This document shows positions 33,073 through 43,617 of a stretch of DNA of 64,000 bases, one piece after another. The notes beneath the pieces were generated by a model. It ran no database searches. It worked only from the letters and a program-made list of their open reading frames with translations, and was not told the DNA's origin. Source of the DNA: Pseudo-nitzschia pungens (taxonomy: Eukaryota; Bacillariophyta; Bacillariophyceae; Bacillariales; Bacillariaceae); NCBI GenBank assembly GCA_037355855.1, contig CM074759.1, positions 4,898,001 through 4,962,000 of the forward strand, written 5' to 3'. Within the stretch, counting starts at the first letter, position 1; each line of letters begins with the position of its first letter. The position numbers and the translations under genes are program-made.

Positions 33073-34131
33073 ATGTCTGGCATCTACAGAGACCCCCCTA
33101 TCACCTACAAGAGCTCCTTTGATCGAACCAAGCCCAAGCTATTTACACTATACAACGTCGATGAGGACCGAACTGACAGCATGAAGGTCCCCCTCTTCAC
33201 GGAGACCGGAGGACTAGAAGAATTGCTCTTTGTAGAAGAGCCTTTCAGAAATGCTGCCACCTATCTCCGACTACCAATCAGTATATATCTAACCCACTTC
33301 GGACGCTGCCTCACCACAGATGCCCAGAGCAAGTGGAACGACATGATCAAGGACCCCTTGGATCCCGAAGAATTCCAATATTCCCAAGAGGAAATTGGAG
33401 GATACGAGCAAGCATTCATCGACTTCACTCAGCTCTACTGCAATGCCAAGGATGCAAGAGACATCATGCACACCTATCTCCGAAGCCACGAATGTCGAAA
33501 GACGCCATCGGTTACATGCAAGGAACATGCTGAGCGCATTCTTGTACTCATGAAATACACACAAAAACTAGAAGGAAGCAGTGCGCCTCTTTCAAGAGTG
33601 GAGAAACTCACCATCCTTCTCCATTCCTTTCCCTCTACATGGATCGAAAGCTATGGCATGATGCACAGTGGAATCCAAGAGGACACTACAGTTCGCCACA
33701 TTGTGGATTATATGAGCTGTCACGAGAGACAAGCCAACAAGAAGAGCAACAAGAATAACAACAAGCAGCAAACCAAACGCTCGAACAACAACAACAACAA
33801 CAACGCCCGAAAGCGCGGCTATAACTCCAACCACAAGGGCAACCAGAACAAGAAGAAATCCAACCCCTGTCGGATCCCAGGCCATAATCATGACTGGTCT
33901 GAGTGTCCCAAGAACTGGTTCTCCAAGAACTACAACAAAGGCGCAGGCTCCAGCAACAACCAACCGGAGACCTTCCACGCCAATACAAGAGCCTTGATGA
34001 TAGCAGGAAGCAACAAGACCTTCCAAGCTCACATGAACGCAGCGCGCGACGCAGCAATCGAGGCATACCATGCTAATCATGGTGGAAGAACTGAACGGAG
34101 CATCGATGGGGAGCTTGTGTGGCTCCCCTGA
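33073..34131 (+). CDS. element C gag
   Basis: This intact 352-residue frame starts MSGIYRDPPITYKSSFDRTK. The first 230 residues are capsid-like (LFTETGGLEELLFVEE, LTHFGRCLTTDAQSKW, MHTYLRSHECRK, HSFPSTWIESYG, VDYMSCHERQ). A long Asn/Lys tract follows (about 235-270), then the invariant zinc-like motif CRIPGHNHDWSECPKN, spaced C-x4-H-x-H-x4-C. The end is HGGRTERSIDGELVWLP and TGA. Gag packages the element RNA. The linker to protease continues in the same frame after the TGA. Confidence 0.85.
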   Translation: MSGIYRDPPITYKSSFDRTKPKLFTLYNVDEDRTDSMKVPLFTETGGLEELLFVEEPFRNAATYLRLPISIYLTHFGRCLTTDAQSKWNDMIKDPLDPEEFQYSQEEIGGYEQAFIDFTQLYCNAKDARDIMHTYLRSHECRKTPSVTCKEHAERILVLMKYTQKLEGSSAPLSRVEKLTILLHSFPSTWIESYGMMHSGIQEDTTVRHIVDYMSCHERQANKKSNKNNNKQQTKRSNNNNNNNARKRGYNSNHKGNQNKKKSNPCRIPGHNHDWSECPKNWFSKNYNKGAGSSNNQPETFHANTRALMIAGSNKTFQAHMNAARDAAIEAYHANHGGRTERSIDGELVWLP

Positions 34132-34574
34132 GTCTCCGGAGGCTCCAAGCCCCTAAAACAGAAGCCCCCGGCTTCACTAAAACCAGCAATCACCTTGCCT
34201 CCAGCTCCCCAGGAACTGGATGCCAGCACAGCCCTGCTGTCTGGGATGACGCATGGAGGAGATCTCCCAGATAAAGAGGGGAAGGAACCTACAGGATGGA
34301 GTATTCCTGTTGAGCGCTCAGCAACAAAGCCTGCCACAGCAGCAGCAAAAACGATTGTTCGGAACATCCTACAGGATATATCGAACATGGATCCGAATCG
34401 ATCCAAGGGTACAACAGACGCATCTATCGATCCGAATAAAACAGCAGCAACAACAAGACCACTCTTGTCCCTGGCAAGGAATTGGTCCACGGGTACAGCA
34501 AAAAATCTCTATTACAATACCCAAAACTCCAAAGAATACACCAAAGGAGGTGCGCTGGAGCAAAATTATTTAAA
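34132..34574 (+). pseudogene. element C start of pol (linker), truncated
   Basis: In frame after the gag UGA come PAITLPPAPQELDAS, LLSGMTHGGDLPDKEGKEPTG and GGALEQNYLK, as in D and E. The protease and everything downstream are deleted up to the last bases of the LTR. Confidence 0.8.
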
Positions 34575-34587
34575 GTGTAACACCTTT

Positions 34588-37500
34588 TCCTCAAGCTCCA
34601 TCATCTAATTCCACTATCATCACCTTCCAAAACATTGGTCCTCAGCGTAGAGCTGCTTTTATGTCCAGGTCTAAGCACAACTCCCATCAATTTGTCAAGA
34701 GCAACGCCAGTGTGGCGCTTTTTGCTGAGCATTGTTTGAATGAATCCAAACTCCTTCCCTGTGACCTCTTCAACCGGCGCATGAAGAATGTCTGCCCTTC
34801 CAGTTTTTCCTATCTTGCCAACAACAAGCATGAAGCTTCTGAATGCACATGGCTTCAGCCTGGAGGCACAGGTTTTTCCATTGACCAATTGTTCAGTTCC
34901 CACAAGGTTGCTCATGGGGCTGATCCTTCTGGTCTTGGCAGATGGTCCTTTGTCAAGTTTCAGGGCAGGGATGGCTCCACTGTCACCATGTTTGCTGCCT
35001 ACTTCCCTGTTGAAAATGACAGGGATCTTGGCTCAGTCTGGAATCAACAGTACCGCTACTTTCAAGCTGAAAATCTTTTCAGTCCCAATCCATGCATCCT
35101 TTTTCACAGGGATTTGACTGCTGCCCTTCATGCTTGTCTGGGGGCAGGTGATAAGGTCATTCTTGGGATTGATCACAATTCTGATGTTCGGAGTGATGGC
35201 TTGTCTTTTGAACTCAAGGCTCTTGGTTTCAGAGAGGCCATTCTTACCCTTCATAGTCAGTCTTCTCCTCCTGCCACCCACAACAGGAACACTACCAGAA
35301 CGCCAATTGATGCCATTTGGTTCTCTGAGAATGTTGATGTTCTCAGGGTTGGGTATTGTCCCTTTGGTGGTGCCCAGGGTATGGAATCTGACCATAGAAT
35401 GCTCTGGATTGAAGTTTGTAATGGAAGCATCATGGGCAAACATCTGCCTCCTCCTGTGAGCCACTCTCTGTCCAGACTCCAGTCCTCTCACCCTCATCTG
35501 CGTCAACGGTATTTCAAGCGTGTGAGGCACAGCTTTATCAAGGCTGGAGTGTTTTCTCTCCAAGCTAAGCTGGAGCACCTACTGGCTCAGTTTCAGTCTG
35601 GGAATGTTTCTGTGCGCGCTGATCTCATCACCACATATGAAGTACTCCATGAAACCTCCACCTCTCTTCGGCTTTCTGTTGAACAAAAACTCTGCCACAC
35701 TAGAGCTGGTTTGGTTCCATGGTCACCACAGCTGCAAGTCTATCGTGATACAATTGACTTTTGGAGGCGTGTTGTTAAGTTGAGACAGGGTGTGTCCACC
35801 AGTCATACTGTTTTGAAAAGGTTGGCCTGCAAGCTTTCCCTCTACAAAGGAGAACACAGTAATCTTTCAAGTGCTCTCCTCCATCTGAAACGAGCTTACA
35901 GGCAATACCGGGCAGTGAAGAAGTTGGCCCCCGGATGGAGAGACTCCTTCAATCAAGGCCTGGTGGATGCACTTCTTGCTGAAGGCAAGCCTCACAACCA
36001 GAGTGCTTCCCAGATCCGTGCCAGGATGCGCAGGGAACGGCTTCAACGAGAGCTTGGCCTTGCTGCTAGGTCTATTCGGGGACGTGTCAACAAGTCAGCA
36101 GTCTTGAGAGCTATTGCAGTTGGCCATGATGGTGTTGAACAGGTCTTGGAGTCCCAGTCTACTATGGTTCCAGCTATGGCTGAATCCAATGTCAGGCGTC
36201 AGCAACAATGTCTCGGCACTCCTTCCATGAATCCCTCCTTCATTCAAGATTTCGGCTACCTAGGCACAGCCCCTGCTTCTGCTCAAGTTCTTGATGGCAC
36301 ATATAATCCTCCTCCTGCCACTGACAAATACCTTTCTGAATTTCTTTCTTGTCTCAAAGTCCCTGACTCTATACTGAGTTTGCCCCCCTTTGACTATTCA
36401 GTGTGTCCAGCTGACAATGCTGCTGCCTGGAAATGCCAGAGGGAACGCACAGCCAGTGAACCTTCTTGTTTGAGCTTTGCACACCACAAGGCTTTTGCCC
36501 TTGATCCACAGTTGAACCAGTTTGACACTCTCCTGAGATCCGTCCCATTGATTGGTGTTGGCTTCTCTCCTTCTTCTTGGCAGGTCATCACTGATGTTGA
36601 GATCTTCAAGAAACCTGGTGAATATAGAGTGGATAAGATGAGGCTTATTCAGTTGATGTCTCCTGAGTTCCAAATCAACAACAAGATGATTGGCAGACAC
36701 ATTCTTGCCCATGCTGAACTTGCCAATGCAGTGGCTGTTGATCAACATGGTAGCAGGAAACACCACAAGGCCATCAACACCTGCCTGAACAAGAAGCTCA
36801 TATGTGATGTGTTGCGGCAGAAGCGCAGATCCGGTGCTGTTGCTATGAATGATGCCAAGGGCTGCTATGATAGGATCTCTCATCCGATTGCAGGTCTCAC
36901 TCTCCAGAGCTTTGGTGTTCCTGCACATGTGTGTGAGGTGCTTCTGTCTACTTTGCAACTTGCCAAGCACCACATCAAAACTGGTTTTGGTCGGTCCGGT
37001 CCTGTGTATGGTGATGAACCTGTTCCTCTCAGTGGTTGTGGCCAAGGCAATGGTATTGGTCCAACTCTTTGGGCTTTGGTGTCAACAATTGTCTTCCGAA
37101 TGATGCAACAGGCTGGGCATGGTGTCCATCTTATCACTTCATTGTCACTGCAACTGGTTTCTCTTGTGGGTTTTGCCTTTGTGGATGACACAGATTTGTT
37201 TTGTGCTGGCTCTGATTCCTCCACATCTGGTGAGGAATTAGCTTTTGACTTTCAGGAAGCTCTTGACCAGTGGGCTGGTGGGATTATTGCCACTGGTGGT
37301 GCTATTGAACCTGCCAAATCCTTCTGTTATTTGATTGATTTCAAATGGAATGGATCCGGCTGGGACTATCGTTCCATTGCTGACATGCCCGGTGACTTCT
37401 CAGTTGCTGACAAAAATGGCAATCGAGCTACCCTGGATCAGTTTGAAGTTGACCATGCTGACAAGACCCTTGGGGTTTTTATCTCCATGGATGGCAATGA

Positions 37501-40114
37501 GGAAGCACAGATTGCTCACATGAAGTCACAGTCTCAGTCTTTTGGCTCTCAACTCAGGGCTTCCAAGTGTGAGAAGCGCGCATCCCTCTACACCTTCAAG
37601 TATTCTTTCATGAAGTCTGTTGAATACCCCATGCCTGTCACGCAACTTGATGAGGCCACTTGGACTAAGATAATTCACCCAGCTCTTGTTCCTGTGCTGA
37701 ATAAAGCAGGGATGTCACGGACATTTCCCAGACATGTGTTCTATGGTCCTTCCCTCTATCAAGGCTTTGGTTTCATCCATCCATATCTCCTCCAAGAGTT
37801 TAGTCATATTGCCACCCTCTTTCAGGAATCTGTCAGGTCCTCGCAAACTGGTAGGATTCTCAGGCTCACTGCTGAGGCTCTCCGGCTTGAACTTGGATTT
37901 CCTCTCCATCTTGGTGTCACACCCTATCATCCCTTTGCTTCATACGTCACTCCCTGCTGGTACAAACATGTGTGGAAGTTTTTCTCTGTTCACCCTGTGA
38001 GCTTGTTTGAAGACTTCCCAGACCTACCACTGTTACGTTCCAATGATTGTTATCTCATGCAAGCCTTTGTCAACGCTGGCTTCAGAGGTGCTGACTTGTC
38101 CCTCTTGAATCACATGCGCATGTCCCTCAAGGCTATTTCCCTTGCTGATATTTGTACTCCAGATGGGACAAGGCTTACCCCCATGGCTTTCCAGCTGACA
38201 TCCTCCAACCACTTGAGAGATCATCTTGACTGGCCTAGATGTCCTCCCCCACCTTGGCCTCCGGCAGCTCAGCGCTTATGGGTCAAGGCTCTTCAGACCT
38301 GTTTTCTTCCTCCTTGTCCACCCCCCGCAGCCAGGGCAATGACTCCTTCTTTTCACCTTGGGCATTGGCTCTCTCCCCAGACAGCTTCTCTTTGGCCTTG
38401 GTTTTTGTCTTTATCCACCAACAGAATATTCTCCAAAACTTCTGCTGGTTGGAATGTGAGCACCTCCCAAGGCAGGGGCAGATACAGGGTCACTTCTGAA
38501 ATCATTTCTGACAAACCAGCTTGTGCTGATGTGCTTGTCTGCCCTGTTATCTTTGGCCAAGTTGTACACGAGGTTGGGTCCTCAGCCTTTGTTTCTGAAC
38601 CTCCTGATATGGATCCTATGGAGTACAATCCATTTGATTCTCTTCCAGACTCCCCAGTAGATGCCTTTGATGCACTCTGTGAGTCTCCAAGGGTACTTCT
38701 CCACAAATATTCCCTACCACAGGCTGGCTGTCAGCACATTGTTGATGCTATTCAGAGCGGTACTGCCAGTGCTGTATGTGATGGATCGTATGATCCGGAC
38801 CTTCTCAGAGGAACTTCTGCTTTCATCCTGTCACCCAATACCTCCACCAAGACTACCTCATTGTTCCTCACTGGCTGTAATTTTGTCAGTGGATCCCCTG
38901 AGGATCAGTCATCCTACAGGAGTGAACTGGCAGGAATCATTGGAGTTCTCACCTGTTGCACTGCTCTGGTGAGTCTTTTTGATATTGCTTCTGGCTCTAT
39001 CACCATTGCCCTTGATGGTGACACAGCTCTCAAACAGGCTGAGGGATCCTGGCCTTTGGTTATTTCCCAGAAGTCTTTTGATTATGTTTATGTCATCAGA
39101 AACATGATTTCTGCCCTGCCAATCTCTGTGCACTTTCAGTGGGTTCAGGGACATCAAGCTGGAATCTTTCTTGATTGGTGGGCCCTTCGCAATCATCAGG
39201 TTGACAGCATGGCCAAGGCATTTCTCTCTGTCCATAGAGCTTCTGCCCATCACTATCCCAGACTTGTGTTTGAGCCTTGGGCATTTTCTCTCAATGGATG
39301 CAAGTGTTCAAGGTTTGATCAGAATGCTTTGCATGTTGCCATTTCTGGTCCTCCTCTTCTTCAATATTGGCAGACCCACCATGATATCCCCATTCCACAC
39401 CCTGTTTTGCGTTCCATCCATTGGTGTGCCCATCAGTCTGCTTTCAAACGTCTCCCTCCTGGCATGCAAAGGTGGTTTGTCAAGTTTGCTTCTGGCAGTA
39501 TTGGTGTTGGCAACCAACTCCTTCACTACCAGTATCAGGATCACTCCAGGTGCCCATTGTGTGATGCAGACAACAAGAAGGTTTCTCATGTGCTCTCCTG
39601 CAAGGATCCTGGGGCTGTCACGCACAGTGTGTCTGCCTTCACGGGACCCCTGCAGCAGAGGCTTGAAGTTGAACAAACTGATCCATCATTGGTTGTTGCC
39701 ATTGTGGATCTTCTCACCAGAGTTCGGAAGGGCCAGAGCATTTATCCATCATCCTACTCCCTTGCAATTGCTTCTGCTGTCAGGGCACAGAGGACAATTG
39801 GTTGGCACAACTGGCTTCTTGGTAGGTGGTCTCCTCGCTGGTACCAAATCCAGGCTGACTACTACTCCCACATTGGAAGCAAGCGCTCTCCCAAACGTTG
39901 GGCTACAGCTATCATCCATCAGTTCTTTCTTACCTCCTGGGATCTTTGGACCTATAGGAATGAACGACTCCATGGTCCTGGGGGTACCCTTGATGCTGAA
40001 CAACACCAATCTCTTGATGCTTCCATCTCCTCTGAATTGGCCATTGGTGCAGCTGGTGCACTCCCCCAGTCACACTCCCTTTTACAAACCCCTTTCCAAG
40101 ACCTACAAGGTTAG
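34588..40114 (+). CDS. LINE-3 ORF2: endonuclease, reverse transcriptase, RNase H
   Basis: The frame is open for more than 1,840 codons; the first internal ATG is at 34661. An APE-like endonuclease comes first (FAEHCLNE, IDAIWFSENVDV, GMESDHRMLW, where SDH carries the catalytic His, about residue 243 from 34661). Then comes the RT (AVDQHGSRKHHKAI, MNDAKGCYDRI, SGCGQGNGIGPT, and FVDDTDLFCAG as the catalytic box near residue 840). RNase H follows (VCDGSYDPD, YRSELAG, ALDGDTAL, NHQVDSMAK, from about 1370) and a Cys/His motif CPLCDADN..HVLSC. The RNase H suggests an I-like or similar multi-domain clade. A TAG at 40112 ends it 46 codons earlier than the homologous frame at 13229. Confidence 0.85.
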
Positions 40115-40549
40115 ACCCTGACTGCCAAGAGGCAGTGGCTTGCAACCATCCACCTTGCCAAGAAGCAGTATGCAGCACCTGTCCAACCTGTGCAGCCCTA
40201 CCAACGAGAGGCTGCTCTCCTCAGAGCCTGGCTTACTGGACCTCAAGGTTGATTACACTTTGTACCTTGGTTTTGTCTTCTGTTCCTGCTTCTTATCCTG
40301 TCATATAACTTTTGATACTGGATCTTATCCCAATATCTTCCTTCCCATTCCACTTTCTCTCAAGTCCCTATTTTGTGGGACTTGTATGTCTTTTTCCCTG
40401 CTTGATGTTCAAGGTTTGTTTGAAAATTTGTCGTTCTGCCACTTGGGGTCCTGACTCTCTGATGGAGGCGACGTTAAAGTCTGGTTACAGACTGAGTAAT
40501 TTAGTTTCACCTTTGGTGGTTAAAGTTATTTAAATACGTATATTATTAT
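40115..40549 (+). other. LINE-3 3' end: UTR with hairpins and ATT tail
   Basis: After the premature TAG, the ancestral C-terminus remains readable to a TGA at 40250. The UTR then holds hairpin AGTCTG-GTTA-CAGACT (40478-40493), a second hairpin CACC-TTT-GGTG (40508-40518) and the tail ATATTATTATTATT at 40536-40549. Confidence 0.7.
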
Positions 40550-40617
40550 TATTGCAACCCGAGACTTCCCTTGGGATCCGAAGAGCAAGAAGTTCAAGCA
40601 AGCCGAAGAAGCTATCG
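40550..40617 (+). pseudogene. Copia fragment (right flank of the LINE)
   Basis: It reads CNPRD/VATRDFPWDPKSKKFKQAEEAI, matching the Copia region at 19323-19390 with about 7 differences in 65 bases. The sequence gap follows. Confidence 0.75.
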
Positions 40618-41117
40618 NNNNNNNNNNNNNNNNNNNNNNNNNNNNNNNNNNNNNNNNNNNNNNNNNNNNNNNNNNNNNNNNNNNNNNNNNNNNNNNNNNN
40701 NNNNNNNNNNNNNNNNNNNNNNNNNNNNNNNNNNNNNNNNNNNNNNNNNNNNNNNNNNNNNNNNNNNNNNNNNNNNNNNNNNNNNNNNNNNNNNNNNNNN
40801 NNNNNNNNNNNNNNNNNNNNNNNNNNNNNNNNNNNNNNNNNNNNNNNNNNNNNNNNNNNNNNNNNNNNNNNNNNNNNNNNNNNNNNNNNNNNNNNNNNNN
40901 NNNNNNNNNNNNNNNNNNNNNNNNNNNNNNNNNNNNNNNNNNNNNNNNNNNNNNNNNNNNNNNNNNNNNNNNNNNNNNNNNNNNNNNNNNNNNNNNNNNN
41001 NNNNNNNNNNNNNNNNNNNNNNNNNNNNNNNNNNNNNNNNNNNNNNNNNNNNNNNNNNNNNNNNNNNNNNNNNNNNNNNNNNNNNNNNNNNNNNNNNNNN
41101 NNNNNNNNNNNNNNNNN
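40618..41117. other. assembly gap of 500 N
   Basis: This is a run of exactly 500 unknown bases, probably a nominal gap size. It hides the end of the Copia element and most of the gene whose first exon is at 41365-41542. Confidence 0.99.
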
Positions 41118-41364
41118 GAAACGAAGAAGGAATCATCGACCAGGATAACGACGAACGACGAGGCAATCGCTGATTGATTTGGAGAAAGTCGAAATCACGC
41201 TCCGAAACTCTGCGAGAGAAATCAACCACGCGCGCACAATACAGCGGGCATCCCCGGCACGCTGCTCTCGCAAAGCAAAGCAAAGCAAACAGACAGAGAA
41301 ACAAACAAACAAACAAACAAACAAAACAACAAAGACGCAAGCGAACACGCACGCACGCACGCAC
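41118..41364 (-). other. probable intron of the prenyltransferase gene
   Basis: On the minus strand exon 1 ends at GAACTGAGCG followed by GTGCGT. The DNA that follows is non-coding in character: GTGC repeats, then TTTG repeats and a TGCTT run. A pyrimidine-rich CTCTCGCAG near 41220 is a possible acceptor, but the frame behind it does not match the family, so the intron may run into the gap. Confidence 0.45.
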
Positions 41365-41542
41365 CGCTCAGTTCGTTCGCTCCCAGGGCGGCGTACAGGT
41401 AGCCGTACGCCAGGGAGAAAGACGAGGAATATTCAATGACGCAAACCCTATCCGGTTCGTCGTTTTGCGGAACCGGGGTCAGGTCCGCAAAAACGCTCGG
41501 TATGTCTTGCACCGACAGCATGCTTGCGGATCCTCCCGACAT
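41365..41542 (-). CDS. protein farnesyl/geranylgeranyltransferase alpha subunit, exon 1 (partial)
   Basis: The minus-strand frame from the ATG at 41542 reads MSGGSASMLSVQDIPSVFAD and then LTPVPQNDEPDRVCVIEYSS, SFSLAYGYLYAALGANELS. The order D-x-TPxxQxDxPxxVxxIxYSxxFxxxxxYxxAxxxxxELS is the N-terminal signature of the FTase/GGTase-I alpha subunit, which pairs with the beta subunits to attach prenyl groups to CaaX proteins in the cytosol. The homology ends exactly where a donor site begins, with the split codon G-xx fitting the Glu expected next. An upstream in-frame ATG (41803) exists, but its translation is low-complexity. The rest of the gene lies in or beyond the N gap. Confidence 0.65.
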
Positions 41543-42663
41543 TGTGTTGGTGGCCGGAACTCTGGCTGGTCGCAAAAACGGCGTGGAAGGTTCTAGTTCT
41601 AGTTCTAGTTCTAGGAGTTGTTGCCGTTTTCGTTTTCGTTTTCGTTGCCGTTCGTACGTTTGTGGGGTGGGTTCCACTTCTCGCTGATGGACAAAGGGAA
41701 CAATCAATTTCAGTAAAGTAAGATTACTTTGTAAGGTAAGGTTACTGTGCTCCGTGTCGAGAGAGAGGAGAGAGACGAGAGAGACGAGTAAGATCTTAAC
41801 CATAAGTAGTCAGTCCCATCAAAAAAGTTGCGGCAAGGAGCAGTAAGGTTTGCGGTAGTAGGTAATGGGCAAGGCCTTTCTAGGAGTTTTTTGTTTTTTG
41901 ATGATGGGACGATTGACGATTTTGAGAATTTGTCGCGCCTTTCAACCAGTAAAATCAGATTGGCATGGCTTGACAGGCCTTGTTCAAGTCCCAATGAAAG
42001 GTAGACCAATACCACTATAGCCTAACTAGTGTCTAACCAGGCATAGAGAGTTTGTTAAGGAGAGTTTGACCCAAAAAGAACGATTTGAATTGGTTGAAAA
42101 TTGATCCCAAGTGCAAAGATTTTCGCTATTGCCCAGTATTACGGACCGGAGGTAGTACCGGTACAAGTACTTCGTACTAGGTAGTATGGACAGACTTGTA
42201 CGTAGTAGTTTGCTTTTCAGCAGTCGACATGTCTTGCTCGGGAACTTGACTGACTGACTCGCTCGAGTGCCCTAAGGCAGAACCATCCAATTCAAACGAG
42301 AAACAAGAACCAACAAATCCCTCATCATTACGGTAGTACAAGTACCAGTAAGGTTTACGACCACGTACCAGTAATTACGAGTAAGTTACTCGTCTTCATT
42401 TTAGAAGTAGACTTTTTCGTTTCAAAATCCATTGGATTGGATTTTCATTCACCACTCATCTACCTATCGTAAGTTCTGTAACCTTACCGGTATGAAGATA
42501 CGCGTAACCTTACTATTGCACGCACGATGGTACGAGTATTGAGCATTCCTTCCACCATCTGTGGGAATGCGGTGCGCACAAACGTGCAATAGCCGTTCTC
42601 ACAAACTTGTTGACTTGTTGCTCGTTCGAAACTACCAAGATCACCCACGGACTCGTGCCCATC
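41543..42663. promoter_or_regulatory. shared upstream region of two divergent host genes
   Basis: This 1.1-kb space lies between the minus-strand prenyltransferase and the plus-strand acidic protein. It has a CTAGTT/CGTTTT simple repeat (41590-41645), a GAGAGACGAGAGAGACGAG run (41759-41785) and many copies of TAAGGTTAC/GTAACCTTA and TACTAGTAC-like words. No gene is supported. Specific promoter elements cannot be called. Confidence 0.4.
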
Positions 42664-43341
42664 ATGACTTCCCCCGACGAGAATAGCAACAACCCCACCG
42701 ACAATGGCAAGAGCCAGGACGAGATGATCGAAGAGATCGAAGCCGCCGAGGCGGACGGAGACACGGACCTAGTCCTGGCGCACCTTTCCACTGCCTGTTC
42801 GTTTCGGGAACGCGGAGGCAACGACCGGGAGGACGAAAATGATGACGGGGACGAGGACGAGATCTACGCCTGGACCGAGGTCGCGGAAGAAGCCCTGGAT
42901 GCCTACTATCGCATGACGAAATCGTCCAAGAACACACTCGACGCCTCCACCGCAGTGGATCACCTGAACCGAATGATCGCGGCCCTCGGGGCCTGGAAAG
43001 AGGAAGAGGCCATTGTCGAGGTCGCGCTTGGTTGCATCGTGGCGCTGTCCTCCAAGGCTCGCAGCAACCAGGAGGCCGAGTCGAACGTCGACGTCGACGT
43101 CGGAGCTGTCCCGTATGCCATGAAAGCCTTTTCGAACGAGGCCACCATCCAGGAGCAGGCCTGCCTGGCCATCGAGGGACTGAGTCTGTGGAGGGAAGAG
43201 TGGAAGGTTTTCCTTCGCAACGTCGAGGGAATCCGAGACGAGCTCGTGGCTGCGCGGGAGGAGCGAATTTCGAACGAGCGCAACAAGGCTTATCCGGTCC
43301 GGGCGGCGTCGGCCCTGGGCATCGAGCTCGACGGGCCGTGA
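42664..43341 (+). CDS. small acidic armadillo-like protein, function unknown
   Basis: The 225-residue protein starts MTSPDENSNNPTDNGKSQDE. An alternative in-frame start lies 57 bases upstream (42607), but its extension is not acidic and looks untranslated. The N-terminal third is very acidic (EIEAAEADGDTD, DREDENDDGDEDE). The rest is helical with repeats that resemble armadillo units (TAVDHLNRMIAALGAWKEEE, AVPYAMKAFSNEATIQEQAC, LAIEGLSLWREEWKVFL). The third-codon positions are strongly G/C, unlike the AT-rich flanks, which supports real coding. I do not recognise a named family; a scaffold role would be a guess. Confidence 0.75.
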   Translation: MTSPDENSNNPTDNGKSQDEMIEEIEAAEADGDTDLVLAHLSTACSFRERGGNDREDENDDGDEDEIYAWTEVAEEALDAYYRMTKSSKNTLDASTAVDHLNRMIAALGAWKEEEAIVEVALGCIVALSSKARSNQEAESNVDVDVGAVPYAMKAFSNEATIQEQACLAIEGLSLWREEWKVFLRNVEGIRDELVAAREERISNERNKAYPVRAASALGIELDGP

Positions 43342-43617
43342 GGAGAATCAATTATCCGTCCATCCTCTCCAATGAACGCCAATCCGATGAAATACAATGA
43401 AACATACTAGTTGAACCCAAAACAGCAGCGCTTCCTTCGAACGGTGGGATTGTCCTTGTTTTTGGTATCCTTCCGAACATTCTTCGTTCCGTAAGTCGTG
43501 CGCCTACAACATAATACTACGTAGTTGTAAGGTTACTTCGTAATAATCTTGCCCGAGGTAAACCTTACCGTACGGTAAGGTTTACCTGTACCGGTACCGG
43601 TATGAATACAATACTTA
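43342..43617. other. intergenic, no gene seen
   Basis: AT-rich DNA with nested palindromes (GGTAAACCTTACCGTACGGTAAGGTTTACC near 43557, split here by eye into two arms) and repeats of ACCGGTACCGGT. It ends at the TA target site of the next transposon. Confidence 0.45.

Larger units (their letters stand above)
32665..34582 (+). mobile_element. deleted LTR element C inside LINE ORF2
   Basis: The left end is a full LTR (32665-32955). The right end is only the last bases of an LTR (AGTGTAACA), joined to pol sequence. CCTTT flanks both sides (32660-32664 and 34583-34587), a perfect 5-bp target duplication. The element holds leader, gag and the start of pol. Confidence 0.88.
19500..40549 (+). mobile_element. 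LINE-like retrotransposon (LINE-3), split by two LTR elements
   Basis: With the inserted elements G2 (21435-31623) and C (32665-34582) set aside, the LINE is about 9 kb. It has ORF1 (to 32493), ORF2 (from 32486) carrying endonuclease, RT and RNase H, a 3' UTR with hairpins, and an ATT-repeat tail. The 5' border near 19500 is where the Copia protein is lost and is approximate. It is inserted in the Copia element in the same orientation. Confidence 0.8.

Noticed and set aside
34661..34663. ATG at 34661 as the start of LINE ORF2
   Set aside because: The frame is open upstream of it, across the C insertion, to an ATG at 32486, so 34661 is internal.
40552..41173. Long frames across the unknown bases
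   Set aside because: They consist of N and cannot be interpreted.
41174..41596. 140-codon plus-strand frame opposite the prenyltransferase exon
   Set aside because: It is the shadow of the minus-strand exon plus simple repeats (ACAAACAAAC, GCACGCACGC).
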